Source: Solirhodobacter olei | Lineage (GTDB): Bacteria > Pseudomonadota > Alphaproteobacteria > Rhodobacterales > Rhodobacteraceae | Direction: 5' to 3' | Length of the DNA: 64,000 bases | Assembly (NCBI RefSeq): GCF_004010155.1 | Contig: NZ_RRYH01000023.1 | Coordinates: forward strand, 1 to 64,000 | Shown: positions 8,261 to 16,880 of the stretch, one piece after another | How the letters are laid out: each line of letters opens with the position of its first letter | Numbering within the stretch: the first letter of the stretch is position 1 | Program-made: the position numbers and the translations under genes | Notes under the pieces: generated by a model | Seen by the model: the letters and a program-made list of their open reading frames with translations, nothing else | Database searches by the model: none | Told to the model about the DNA's origin: nothing

Positions 8261-9121
8261 TCAGGCCTTTCCCAGAAGGCCTTGCGGCCGCAGTCCGAGG
8301 ATCACGATCATGGCGACATAGAAGAAGATCGTCCCGAATTCCGGGAACTGGTAGCGCGCCGCCGTGTCGAGGATGCCAAGCGCCATCGCCGCCAAGAAGG
8401 ACCCGGTGATGGAGCCGAGCCCGCCGACCGCGACGACTGTCAGGAAGAGGACCATGTAGCGCAGCGGGTAATAGGCGTCGATCGGCAGCAGCTCCGCCCC
8501 CATGATCCCGCCGAGCGCGGCGAGGCCGGCGCCAAGCGCGAAGGTCAGCGAGAAGATCCGCGACGTGTCGATGCCGAGGCAGGAGGCCGTGCCGGGATGG
8601 TCGACCGCCGCGCGCAGGCGGATGCCGAAGCGTGTCCGCTCGGTCAGGAAGAAGAGGCCCCCGATAACGATCAGCCCCACGACGACGACATAGATCCGCT
8701 GCGTCGGTAGCGTCCGGAAGCCGAGGTCGACCGAGCCCTGCATCACCGCGGGAAGCGGGATCGGCATCAGCGTGGCGCCCAGCCAGAAGCTGATCGCGGC
8801 GATCATGATGAAGGTGATGCCGATGGTGGCGAGCACCTGCGGCAGCTCTCCCATCTTGTATATAGGGCGGTAGAGCACCCGCTCCATCGGCACGGACAGG
8901 ACGACGACGGCAAGGATCGCGAGCACCGCCGAGGGCAGGAAGGGAATGCCCATCTGCATCATCGCCCAATGCGTCAGCGCGCCGCCCAGCATGGCGAAGC
9001 CGCCGTGGGCGAGGTTGACCACCCGCATCAGGCCCATCGTCACCGAAAGCCCCACGGAGATCATGAAAAGGATCATCCCGAAGGCCACGCCATCGGTGAT
9101 GATCGACAGGATCAGGTTCAT
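8261..9121 (-). CDS. livH: branched-chain amino acid-type ABC permease LivH
   Basis: This is the 286-aa integral membrane partner of LivM. The N-terminus ITDGVAFGMILFMISVGLS and the MGLMRVVNLAHGGFAMLGG motif (about residues 30-48) are the standard LivH signature. The ATPase-coupling segment FGIRLRAAVDHPGTASCLG lies near residue 170. It follows the nearer binding-protein gene after a 62-base spacer that holds a strong hairpin, so its messenger level may be set lower than that of the binding proteins. Confidence 0.93.
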   Translation of the reverse strand: MNLILSIITDGVAFGMILFMISVGLSVTMGLMRVVNLAHGGFAMLGGALTHWAMMQMGIPFLPSAVLAILAVVVLSVPMERVLYRPIYKMGELPQVLATIGITFIMIAAISFWLGATLMPIPLPAVMQGSVDLGFRTLPTQRIYVVVVGLIVIGGLFFLTERTRFGIRLRAAVDHPGTASCLGIDTSRIFSLTFALGAGLAALGGIMGAELLPIDAYYPLRYMVLFLTVVAVGGLGSITGSFLAAMALGILDTAARYQFPEFGTIFFYVAMIVILGLRPQGLLGKA

Positions 9122-9140
9122 CTTGCCCCCGGGGCGCTCT

Positions 9141-9165
9141 GGCGCCGGGCTTGCGGCCCGGCGCC
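9141..9165 (-). terminator. hairpin between binding protein and livH
   Basis: A perfect 10-bp stem (GGCGCCGGGC, 9141-9150, against 9156-9165) with a 5-base loop lies between the 9184 stop and the livH start. There is no T tract after it in either direction. In binding-protein operons such structures usually protect the upstream messenger 3' end or give partial termination, yielding more binding protein than permease. Confidence 0.55.
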
Positions 9166-9183
9166 GGCCTTCAGATTGTCAGG

Positions 9184-10359
9184 TCACTTCGTCGGATAGC
9201 CGACGTCGGGCACGTTCTTGATCGTCTCGATTTCCTTGTTCTCGAGCTTGCCGTCGGGGCCCTTGGTGATCTCGCGAATGTACATGTTCTGCGTCACCGT
9301 CCGGGTCTTCGGATCAAGCGTCAGCGGCCCACGCGGGCTTTCCCAGGAGGAGCCGATGACCGCCTTCATGCCCTTGGCGCCGTCTTTGCCGCCGGCCTCG
9401 ATCATCCTGTAGAGAACATGCATGCCGTCATAGGCGCCGACGGAGGCGAAGTTCGCCACGGCATCGGGATGGAGCTTCTTCAGCTCTGCCACGAACTCCT
9501 GGTTCATCTTCGAGGGATGCGCCTGGGAGTAGTGCTGCGAGGTGATGATCCCGATCGAGGCGTCGCCGAGGCCCTGCAGCGTGGTCTCGTCGTCGATATC
9601 ACCCGTGCCGATCAGCTTGATGCCATCGGCCTTCAGCCCGTTGTCGGTATAGGCCTTCACGAAGGAGAAGGCGGGCGGACCGGCCGGGATAAAGGAGAAG
9701 ATGGCGTTCGGCTTGTCGGTCTTGGCACGCTGGATGAACGGTCCGAAGTCCGTCGTCTTGATCGGCATCCGGATGTCATCGAGGATCTTGCCGCCCTTGG
9801 CCTCGAATTCCTTGGCGAAGGCCTTCTGCGCATCGATGCCGGGGCCGTAATCGGTCACCGCGGTCACCACCGTCTTGATACCGTTTGCATAGGCCCAATC
9901 AGCGAGCGGCGCGGAGACCTGCGGCAGGGTCATCGAGGTCCGCAGGAAGTACTTCGATTTCGCGTTGATCACCGAGGTCGCCGCATTCCAGATTACCGTC
10001 GGCGTATGCGACTGGTTGATCAGCGGCGCGATGGCGAGCGCGTTCGGGGTGAAGACGTAGCCGGCAAGGTAGTTGACGCGGTCCTTGATCAGCAGTTCCT
10101 GCGTCGCCGTACGCGCCGCCGACGGGTTCGGCCCGCCGCTGTCCTTGAAGATGAACTCGACCTTGTGGCCCGCAACGCTCTTTCCGTGCTGCGCTTCCCA
10201 CACGTCCATCGCGTTCTTGAACTGGGTGCCGTAGATGGCGAAAGGACCGGAGAAGGGCGCGACCACACCGATCTTGATCGTGTCCGCCCGGGCGACCTGC
10301 GTCGCACCGACAGCCACCGCCGTGGCAAGCGCCAATTTCCAGGCGTTCGTCTTGTTCAT
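9184..10359 (-). CDS. periplasmic substrate-binding protein, Liv type (paralogue 1)
   Basis: This 391-aa type-I periplasmic binding protein presents substrate to LivHM. A signal peptide of about 25 residues ends at VARA, and the mature part opens DTIKIGVVAPFSGPFA, the LivJ/AmiC-like start. The segment DYGPGIDAQKAFAKEF and the FIPAGPPAFSFVKAY stretch line the predicted cleft by family analogy. It is the second of two tandem genes; the protein encoded at 10489 differs mainly in the signal peptide and scattered positions. It starts 8 bases after a GGGAGG Shine-Dalgarno. The true substrate is not known. Confidence 0.9.
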   Translation of the reverse strand: MNKTNAWKLALATAVAVGATQVARADTIKIGVVAPFSGPFAIYGTQFKNAMDVWEAQHGKSVAGHKVEFIFKDSGGPNPSAARTATQELLIKDRVNYLAGYVFTPNALAIAPLINQSHTPTVIWNAATSVINAKSKYFLRTSMTLPQVSAPLADWAYANGIKTVVTAVTDYGPGIDAQKAFAKEFEAKGGKILDDIRMPIKTTDFGPFIQRAKTDKPNAIFSFIPAGPPAFSFVKAYTDNGLKADGIKLIGTGDIDDETTLQGLGDASIGIITSQHYSQAHPSKMNQEFVAELKKLHPDAVANFASVGAYDGMHVLYRMIEAGGKDGAKGMKAVIGSSWESPRGPLTLDPKTRTVTQNMYIREITKGPDGKLENKEIETIKNVPDVGYPTK

Positions 10360-10488
10360 AACATCCTCCCTGTTGTCGGATTTCCCGGGCTTTTGGCGAG
10401 AGTTGCTTTCCGCGCCCAGCCGGTCAAGTCAAATAAGTTGCGTGGTCCGGGCCATAAGAGGGCATCATTCGCGCCCCTGCCCGCGGAT

Positions 10489-11661
10489 CTATTTCGCCGG
10501 ATAGCCGAGGTCCGGCACGGCCTTGATCGTCTCGATCTCCTTGTTCTCGAGCGTGCCGTCCGGCGCCTTCGCGATCTCTCGGATATACATGTTCTGCGTG
10601 ACGGTCCGGGTGCGCGGGTCGAGCGTCAGCGGGCCGCGGGGGCTTTCCCAGGAGGCGCCGATAACCGCCTTCATCCCCTTTGCGCCGTCGCGCCCTCCGG
10701 CCTCGATCATCCTGTAGAGGACATGCATCCCGTCATAGGCACCGACGGAAGCGAAGTTGGCCACTGCCCCGGGGTGAAGCCGCGCAAGCTCTGCGATGAA
10801 ATCGCAGTTCATGGCCGAAGGGTGGGCCGCCGAATAGGGATGCGAGGTGATCACGCCAACCGAGGCCGCGCCGAGGCCCTGCAGCGAGGTCTCGTCATCC
10901 AGATCCCCGGTCGCGACCAGCCTTATGCCGTCGCCCTTGAGGCCGTTGTCGGTATAGGCCTTGACGAAAGCGAACGCGGGCGGTCCGGCCGGGATGAAGG
11001 AGAACAGCGCATCGGGCTCGTCTCCCTTCACCCGCTGCATGAAGGGGCCGAAGTCGGTGGTCTTGATCGGCATGCGGATCGTATCGACGATCTTGCCGCC
11101 CTTTGCCTTGAACTCGGTGGTAAAGCCCTTCTCGGCGTCGATCCCCGGTCCGTAATCCGTAACCGCCGTTGCCACCGTACGGATGCCGTTGGCATAGGCC
11201 CAATCCGCCAGCGGAGCAGAGACCTGGGTCTGGGTCATCGAAGTGCGCATGAAATAGGGCGACTTGGCATTGATGATCGATGTTGCCGCATTCCAGATCA
11301 CCGTGGGCGTCTTCGACTGGCTGACCAGCGGCGCCACGGCCAGAGCGTTGGGGGTGAACACATAGCCCGCGAGGTAGTTCACCCGGTCCTTGATCAGCAG
11401 TTCCTGGGTCAGCGTCTTCGCCACCGCAGGGTTCGGCCCACCGCTGTCCTTGAAGATAAACTCGACCTCATGCCCCGCGACGCTCTTGCCATGCTGGGCA
11501 ATCCAGACATCCATAGCGTTCCTGAACTGGGTGCCAAAGATCGCAAAGGGACCGGAGAAGGGCGCGACCACGCCGACCTTGATCACATCCGCCGACGCAG
11601 CGCCGGAAAGCGCGATCGCGAGCCCCGCAGAGAGTGCTACCTGCCGTAAGCCGACTTGCAT
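10489..11661 (-). CDS. periplasmic substrate-binding protein, Liv type (paralogue 2)
   Basis: This 390-aa binding protein is the first gene of the Liv operon. The signal peptide ends at SGAASA and the mature protein begins DVIKVGVVAPFSGPFA. By eye it matches its downstream neighbour along the full length, roughly four residues in five. Differences include T/P, T/A and S/C changes in the second half that could alter specificity. A TTGACA promoter lies upstream. Both copies look intact, so this is a recent tandem duplication kept in use rather than a pseudogene. Confidence 0.9.
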   Translation of the reverse strand: MQVGLRQVALSAGLAIALSGAASADVIKVGVVAPFSGPFAIFGTQFRNAMDVWIAQHGKSVAGHEVEFIFKDSGGPNPAVAKTLTQELLIKDRVNYLAGYVFTPNALAVAPLVSQSKTPTVIWNAATSIINAKSPYFMRTSMTQTQVSAPLADWAYANGIRTVATAVTDYGPGIDAEKGFTTEFKAKGGKIVDTIRMPIKTTDFGPFMQRVKGDEPDALFSFIPAGPPAFAFVKAYTDNGLKGDGIRLVATGDLDDETSLQGLGAASVGVITSHPYSAAHPSAMNCDFIAELARLHPGAVANFASVGAYDGMHVLYRMIEAGGRDGAKGMKAVIGASWESPRGPLTLDPRTRTVTQNMYIREIAKAPDGTLENKEIETIKAVPDLGYPAK

Positions 11662-11701
11662 GATGATCCCCCTCGCGGAACCTCCCCGTTCCGCTCAAAG
11701 G

Positions 11702-11730
11702 ATGATCGAGTGATTGCGTGACAATGTCAA
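11702..11730 (-). promoter_or_regulatory. sigma-70 promoter of the Liv operon with overlapping palindrome
   Basis: On the minus strand TTGACA (11730-11725) and GATCAT (11707-11702) are 17 bases apart. An 11-bp palindrome TGACA-A-TGTCA (11719-11729) overlaps the -35 box and may be an operator. Downstream in the leader a 7-bp stem GCGGAAC/GTTCCGC (11675-11694) lies about 13 bases before the start codon. Confidence 0.5.
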
Positions 11731-11794
11731 TCAAATTGCTTCAGGACGGGTCCCGAAGGAGCACCGGCACCCCCGCGACCCGGACGGGCCAGGC

Positions 11795-12715
11795 TCAGCG
11801 CTTCAGCAGCGCCTCGATCTCGACCCGGCTCGGCATCGAGGGCGCGGTGCCCGGCCGGGTGACTGAGATCCCCGCCGTGGCGCAGCCGAAGCGGATCGCT
11901 TCGGCCGCGTCCATCCCCTCGGCCAACGCCGTGGCGAAGCCGCCGGTGAAGGCGTCGCCTGCGCCGGTCGTCTCCACCACCGGACCGGCGGAAATCGCCG
12001 GGACATGGACGGTGCGCTTCGCGTCGCGGAAGAGCACGCCCCTCTCGCCAAGCGTGATCACCGCCGCCCCGATGCCTTGCGACAGAAGCTTGTCGGCCGC
12101 CGCCGCCGCCTCCTCGATCGTGGTGACGGGAAGGTCGGTCAGCGCCTCCGCCTCCGTCTCGTTCGGCGTCAGGTAGTCGCAGAGCGCCAGCATCCCCGGC
12201 TCCAAAGGCGCGGCCGGCGCCGGGTTCAGGATCGTCTTCGCGCCACCCGCCCGCGCGATCTCGAGCCCCCGGCGGGCGGCGGGCATGGGCTGTTCGAGCT
12301 GGGTGACGAAGACCGCGGCACTGCCGATCAGGTCCTTGCGCGCCTCGATATCCTCGACCGAGATCGAACCCGCCACGCCCGGACAGATGATGATCGCGTT
12401 GTTGCCCGTCGCCTCCTCGACGAAGATGTATGCGGCGCCGGTGTAGCTGTCGTCATGCTGGGTGATCTCGGGGATCACGCCCGCGCTTTTCCAGGTGGCC
12501 AGCGCCATCTCCGCGAAGGTGTCGCGGCCGAGGCGGGTGATGAAATGCACCTCGCCCCCCGCCTTGGCGGCGGCGACGGACTGGTTGGAGCCCTTGCCGC
12601 CCGGCCCGAGCTTGAACGAATTGCCAAGGATGGTTTCGCCCATCCGGGGCGCCCGGTCGGCGCGGTAGGCGGTATCGGCGACGAACACGCCGAGAATGAC
12701 GATCTTGCCGGTCAT
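11795..12715 (-). CDS. rbsK: ribokinase-like PfkB sugar kinase
   Basis: This 306-aa cytosolic kinase of the PfkB family would phosphorylate ribose or a similar sugar at O5. The N-terminal GPGGKGSNQSVAAAKAG motif is the ribokinase substrate-binding signature, and the C-terminal ETTGAGDAFTGGF contains the catalytic aspartate and anion hole. Length is standard. It follows the FucU-type gene by 24 bases, with GGAGAG as ribosome-binding site. A kinase is unexpected in a cluster otherwise pointing to a non-phosphorylating oxidative pathway, so it may serve a second sugar released or imported with the first. Confidence 0.85.
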   Translation of the reverse strand: MTGKIVILGVFVADTAYRADRAPRMGETILGNSFKLGPGGKGSNQSVAAAKAGGEVHFITRLGRDTFAEMALATWKSAGVIPEITQHDDSYTGAAYIFVEEATGNNAIIICPGVAGSISVEDIEARKDLIGSAAVFVTQLEQPMPAARRGLEIARAGGAKTILNPAPAAPLEPGMLALCDYLTPNETEAEALTDLPVTTIEEAAAAADKLLSQGIGAAVITLGERGVLFRDAKRTVHVPAISAGPVVETTGAGDAFTGGFATALAEGMDAAEAIRFGCATAGISVTRPGTAPSMPSRVEIEALLKR

Positions 12716-12739
12716 GAAGCTCTCCTGCTCAGGCGGGTC

Positions 12740-13192
12740 TCAGGCGTCCGGCGGGATCACGCCCTTGCGGAAGATGAAGCAGCCGTAGAAGCGCCGCTCG
12801 CCGGTCTGGATCACGGCGAAGGCCTCCTTGGCCGCTTCATAGAAGGCGAAGCGTTCGATGGAAACCATCTGCCGCGGCTTGCCCTCGGCCTTGTCGATGG
12901 CGGCCTGCACCTCGGCCTGCACCGGGGGAACCTCATCAGGCGCACCGACGATCTCCATCCGCGCGGCGAAATCGTCGACAAACGTGTCCAGCGGCAGGAC
13001 CGACAGTACCGCCTCCGCAGCCGCGCCGGCCGTGAGGTTGTCCATCCGCAGGAGATCGCCAAGCGTCGTGGCCCGCGCGATCGCCTCGGAAGGGAAATTG
13101 GTATCCGCGATCACCAGCGTGTCGCCATGGCCCATGGCCCGCAGAGCGTAAAGCACCTCGGCGTTGAGGCGCGGGTCCAGTCCCTTCAGCAT
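12740..13192 (-). CDS. fucU: FucU/RbsD-family sugar mutarotase
   Basis: This 150-aa protein interconverts alpha and beta anomers of fucose (FucU) or ribopyranose/furanose forms (RbsD). It resembles FucU more than RbsD: MLKGLDP start, MGHGDTLVIADTNFP near residue 20 with the catalytic-type His and Asp, and the C-terminal block RFAFYEAAKEAFAVIQTGE followed by YG and FRKGV. It begins 1 base after the SGNH hydrolase gene ends, so they are co-transcribed. It fits with the L-fucose-like catabolic genes on the opposite strand. Confidence 0.88.
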   Translation of the reverse strand: MLKGLDPRLNAEVLYALRAMGHGDTLVIADTNFPSEAIARATTLGDLLRMDNLTAGAAAEAVLSVLPLDTFVDDFAARMEIVGAPDEVPPVQAEVQAAIDKAEGKPRQMVSIERFAFYEAAKEAFAVIQTGERRFYGCFIFRKGVIPPDA

Positions 13193-13193
13193 G

Positions 13194-13847
13194 TCATCCT
13201 CCCTGTGATCCGATCATCGGCCGAAGCGCATCGGCCATGGCGCGGCCAAGCGCGGCATGACCCTCCGGCTCGAAATGCACGCCGTCAAGCGGGCTGACGG
13301 CAAGATGCGCGCCGGCGTCGAGGAACCCCGCCCCCAGCCGCGCCGCGACTATCGCCAGTTCCGCAGCGAGGCCGCGCGATTTCGCCGCGCCCCCAGTAAA
13401 CATGCCCTTCAGGCAGCCGACCTCCTCGACCGGCGGCGGGGCAACGAGGAGGAGTGCAGGCGCCCTGCCCTCCGGTCCCGACTGCGAGGCGCGGACCAGC
13501 TTGGCCAGCCGCTCCACCGACAGCGCTACGTCCATCGCGGTGACGGCATAGCGCGCCTTGAAATCGTTGGTGCCGAGCATGATCACCACGATGTCGAGCG
13601 GCGCATGGCTCTCGAGGATCGCCGGCAGCATCCGCCAGCCGTTGCGGTGCTCGCCCTCGATGGGATCGTCATGGACAGTGGTGCGGCCGGGATGCCCTTC
13701 CTCGATCAGTTCAACCTCCGGGCCAAGCGCGCGGCCGAGGTGGCCGGTCCAGCGGATATCGCGGCCGAAGCGGCGGCCTTCACCCAGACGCTCCAGCGGG
13801 GCGGTGCCATGTGTGTTGGAATCGCCGAAAAGCAGGATCGTCGTCAC
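13194..13847 (-). CDS. SGNH/GDSL-family hydrolase
   Basis: This is a 217-aa esterase-like protein without a signal peptide, so probably cytosolic. Block I is FGDSNTHG with the nucleophile serine at about residue 9, block III is MLGTNDF, and block V is [10 protein letters not shown] with the catalytic Asp and His. Family members hydrolyse esters, acyl-sugars or acetylated glycans. Its place between an ABC ATPase (4-base overlap) and a sugar mutarotase suggests deacylation of an imported sugar derivative; that role is inferred. Confidence 0.82.
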   Translation of the reverse strand: MTTILLFGDSNTHGTAPLERLGEGRRFGRDIRWTGHLGRALGPEVELIEEGHPGRTTVHDDPIEGEHRNGWRMLPAILESHAPLDIVVIMLGTNDFKARYAVTAMDVALSVERLAKLVRASQSGPEGRAPALLLVAPPPVEEVGCLKGMFTGGAAKSRGLAAELAIVAARLGAGFLDAGAHLAVSPLDGVHFEPEGHAALGRAMADALRPMIGSQGG

Positions 13848-14905
13848 GGGATGCGCGCCCCGGTCGCGGTATCGAAGATATGCAGGTTATCGGGCTGCGC
13901 GCCGAGTGAGAGCGCCTGCCCCGGCCTGAGCCCGAGCCGCGCGCGCTGCACCGTCGTCAGCTCCTGCGTGCCGAATTTGGCTACGACATGCGTCTCCGCC
14001 CCGGTCGGCTCCACAACCGCTATGGTGGCGGGCAGGCCCGGCTCCATGATCTCCAGGTGCTCGGGCCGGATGCCGACGATCACGCGGCGCCCCTCCTCGA
14101 GGCCCGCGCGGTCGGTCACCGGCATGCGTGTGCCATGCACCTCGATCGCGGCCCCGCCATCGCGGCGCACCGTGCCCTCCAGCATGTTCATCGCAGGCGA
14201 GCCGATGAAACCGGCGACAAAGGTATTGGCCGGCCGGTCGTAGAGGTCGAGCGGCGCGCCGATCTGCTCGATATTCCCACCCTGCATGACGACGATCTTG
14301 TCAGCCATCGTCATCGCCTCGATCTGGTCATGCGTGACGTAGACGGTGGTGGTGGCGAGACGCTGGTGCAGTTCGCGGATCTCCGAGCGCATCTGCACGC
14401 GTAGCTTGGCGTCGAGGTTCGATAGCGGCTCATCGAACAGGAACACCGAGGGTTCGCGCACGATCGCCCGGCCCATCGCCACCCGCTGCCGCTGCCCGCC
14501 CGAAAGCGCGCGGGGATGGCGGTCGAGATAGGGCGTAAGGCCGAGCACCTCGGCCGCGCGTTCAACCCTGGTACGGATTTCGTCCTTGGCCATGCCGCGC
14601 ATCTTCAGCGCGAAGCCCATGTTGGCCGCGACGGTCTTGTGCGGGTAGAGCGCGTAGTTCTGAAACACCATGGCGATGTCGCGCTCCGCCGGGGGCAGGT
14701 TGTTCACCAGCCGCTCGCCGATATGGATCGTGCCCGAGGTGATCCCCTCCAGCCCCGCGATCATCCTGAGCAGCGTGGATTTGCCGCAGCCCGATGGCCC
14801 GACCAGGACCGCGAACTCGCCATCGGCGATGTCCAGATCGATCCCATGCACCACTTCCAGCCCGCCATAGGCCTTCTTGAGCGCCCTTACCGTGACTTCG
14901 GCCAT
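13844..14905 (-). CDS. ugpC: UgpC/MalK-type sugar ABC transporter ATPase
   Basis: This 353-aa ATPase has the nucleotide-binding domain first (Walker [12 protein letters not shown] near residue 38, Q-loop FQNYALYPH, signature [15 protein letters not shown], Walker [14 protein letters not shown], switch THDQ) and a C-terminal TOBE/regulatory domain from about residue 240. That layout is the CUT1 carbohydrate type. It is encoded divergently from a binding protein and two permeases that lack an ATPase of their own, so it almost certainly energises them. It is the first gene of the minus-strand sugar operon, with a G-rich ribosome site just before ATG. Confidence 0.93.
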   Translation of the reverse strand: MAEVTVRALKKAYGGLEVVHGIDLDIADGEFAVLVGPSGCGKSTLLRMIAGLEGITSGTIHIGERLVNNLPPAERDIAMVFQNYALYPHKTVAANMGFALKMRGMAKDEIRTRVERAAEVLGLTPYLDRHPRALSGGQRQRVAMGRAIVREPSVFLFDEPLSNLDAKLRVQMRSEIRELHQRLATTTVYVTHDQIEAMTMADKIVVMQGGNIEQIGAPLDLYDRPANTFVAGFIGSPAMNMLEGTVRRDGGAAIEVHGTRMPVTDRAGLEEGRRVIVGIRPEHLEIMEPGLPATIAVVEPTGAETHVVAKFGTQELTTVQRARLGLRPGQALSLGAQPDNLHIFDTATGARIP

Positions 14906-14973
14906 GCTCCCCCCGCCTCTTCCCTAGCATTTGAGTACCCTGCAGCAGGACCTCTGTCCACGCCCTAATCATA

Positions 14974-14985
14974 CTAACATGTTAG
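14974..14985. promoter_or_regulatory. candidate GntR operator, copy 1 (12-bp palindrome)
   Basis: The perfect palindrome CTAACATGTTAG lies in the 240-base divergent region between ugpC and the sugar-binding-protein gene. A copy with one changed base, CTAATATGTTAG, is at 21763-21774 in the gntR/dehydratase promoter region. The length and symmetry suit an FCD-type GntR dimer. A second inverted repeat, CTTGACA-N20-TGTCAAG (14989-15022), lies next to it and includes a TTGACA that may be a -35 box. Confidence 0.6.
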
Positions 14986-15145
14986 ATGCTTGACAGACCA
15001 TCTGTGGCCGTAGATTGTCAAGCTACGGCATAAGCCGCGGGCCCTTGAGGAGGCGGCCCGGACCGGACGGAGGAGGCGTTCCGCACGGGCGGAGGCGCCC
15101 GGGCCGGACGATCCATAAAACAGAAGGCCACAGGGAGGATCTGAC

Positions 15146-16825
15146 GTGAAAACCGACGTGTACCAGGCCATCATGCGCGCGCAGATGAGCCGTCGAAAGC
15201 TGTTGCAGGGCGCCGCCGCGACCGGCGCCACCGCCGCGATGGGCGGCGTCTTCACCGGGGCCGGCGTGCAGCCCGCCTATGCAGCCGATAACGAGGCTCT
15301 GCGCAAGGCGATCCTGAAGATCCCGGGTGTCGGCAAGGGCTCTCCCACCGACGCGGATTGGCAGAAGGTCGGCGAGATGTGCCTCGGCCCGACCAAGGCG
15401 CGCATCAAGCCCGGCGAGTTCAAGGGCGTGAAGCTGACCTTCATGGGGCTGAACAACCAGAACCAGCACGACTTCCTGTTCCGCGGCTTCCTGAAGCCCT
15501 GGCAGGAATACACCGGCGCCGAGATCAGCTGGATCGATCTCGCCCAGGCCGACTACAACGCCCGCCTGCAGCAGTCCATCGCGACCAAGACGGTCGATTT
15601 CGACATGCTGGAGATGGGCGCCCCCTTCGAGGGCGACACCGCCGGCAAGGGGCTTCTGTCCGAGATGCCCGACTGGGTAAAGAAGGAAGTCGACATCGAG
15701 GATTATGTCGCCTACCTGCAGGCGCCCGTCGGCACCTGGGATGGCAAGACCTATCGCGTCACGGTGGACGGCGACTGCCACAACTTCAACTACCGCGCGG
15801 ATTATTTCACCGACAAGGACCTCGCCAAGGCCTGGAAGGCCGAGGGCCACAAGGGCGAGTGGAAGGCACCGCGGACCTGGGCCGAGGTACAGGAGGTATC
15901 CAAGTTCCTCAAGGGCAAGAAGGATCCGCTCTCCGGTGGGCAGGCCTATGGCTATCTCGACCCCTACAAGGGCTGGGGCGGCTTCGGCTTCTACTTCCTC
16001 GAGGACCGCGCGACGGCCTATGTGAAGATGCCGGGCGACCCCGTGTGGCTCTTCGAGCCGGAGACGATGAAGCCGCTCGTGAACAACCCCGGCTGGGTGC
16101 GCGCCATCCAGGAGGCGATGGACCTGCGCTCCTTCGAGCCGACGGACCAGATCAACGCCGACCCGGGCACCACCGCGTTCCAGCAGTTCCTCGCCGGGAC
16201 CGGTTCGATGGTCACCTGGTGGGGCGACGTGGGCCAGGATGCCAACACCTCCGACAGCTCCGTCGTCGGCAAGGTCGCGGCCTTCGACATCCTGCCGGGC
16301 TCCGAGGACGTCTATGACCGCAAGGCCGGCAAGTGGGTGAAGGCCAAGGACGGCATCAACTTCGCGCCGAACTGCGCCTATCTCGGCTGGGGCGTCTATG
16401 TGACCAAGCGCGTCGACGGCGATGCGCTGAAGCACAAGGCAGCCTGGAGCGCCGCTGCGCATCTCGGCGGCAAGGACCTGTCGCTCTGGACGGTGATGTA
16501 CCCTTCGGGGTTCCAGGTTCACCGCAAGAGCCATTCGAACATCGACGAATGGGTCTATGCGGGCTACGACCGGGATTACATCACCAACTACCTCGCCTCG
16601 CAGTTCGGGTCCTACAGCCACCCGAACCGTACGGTCGAGCCGCGGATCCCCGGCATCTTCCAATACTACTCCGTCGCCGAGGACGAGCTCGCCAAGGGCT
16701 ATGCCGGCCACTACAAATCGGCGCAGGAGACGGCGGATGCCATCGCCGCAGCCTGGGAGAAGCTGACCGACCAGATCGGCCGCGAGAACCAGATCAAGCT
16801 CTACAAAGCGTCGCTCGGGATGTGA
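15146..16825 (+). CDS. Tat-exported sugar ABC transporter substrate-binding protein
   Basis: This 559-aa extracellular solute-binding protein (family 1 fold) is much longer than the usual 400-450 residues. The start is a GTG at 15146 placed 7 bases after GGGAGG. The N-terminus carries a Tat motif, MSRRKLLQGAAATGATAAMGG, with cleavage near QPAYA, meaning it folds before export. It is followed by a hairpin and two permease genes. Large members of this family bind oligosaccharides or sugar derivatives in rhizobia and rhodobacters. The context suggests a 6-deoxyhexose or a compound containing one. Confidence 0.9.
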   Translation: MKTDVYQAIMRAQMSRRKLLQGAAATGATAAMGGVFTGAGVQPAYAADNEALRKAILKIPGVGKGSPTDADWQKVGEMCLGPTKARIKPGEFKGVKLTFMGLNNQNQHDFLFRGFLKPWQEYTGAEISWIDLAQADYNARLQQSIATKTVDFDMLEMGAPFEGDTAGKGLLSEMPDWVKKEVDIEDYVAYLQAPVGTWDGKTYRVTVDGDCHNFNYRADYFTDKDLAKAWKAEGHKGEWKAPRTWAEVQEVSKFLKGKKDPLSGGQAYGYLDPYKGWGGFGFYFLEDRATAYVKMPGDPVWLFEPETMKPLVNNPGWVRAIQEAMDLRSFEPTDQINADPGTTAFQQFLAGTGSMVTWWGDVGQDANTSDSSVVGKVAAFDILPGSEDVYDRKAGKWVKAKDGINFAPNCAYLGWGVYVTKRVDGDALKHKAAWSAAAHLGGKDLSLWTVMYPSGFQVHRKSHSNIDEWVYAGYDRDYITNYLASQFGSYSHPNRTVEPRIPGIFQYYSVAEDELAKGYAGHYKSAQETADAIAAAWEKLTDQIGRENQIKLYKASLGM

Positions 16826-16834
16826 CCGAAGAAA

Positions 16835-16857
16835 GGGGCGGCTTTCCGGGCCGCCCC
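16835..16857 (+). terminator. hairpin downstream of the sugar-binding-protein gene
   Basis: A perfect 8-bp stem GGGGCGGC/GCCGCCCC (16835-16842 and 16850-16857) with a 7-base loop starts 10 bases after the binding-protein stop and is followed by CTCCTCT rather than a T run. It probably stabilises the 3' end of the binding-protein message or partly terminates it before the permease genes. Confidence 0.6.
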
Positions 16858-16880
16858 CTCCTCTACCGGCAAGGCATGCA

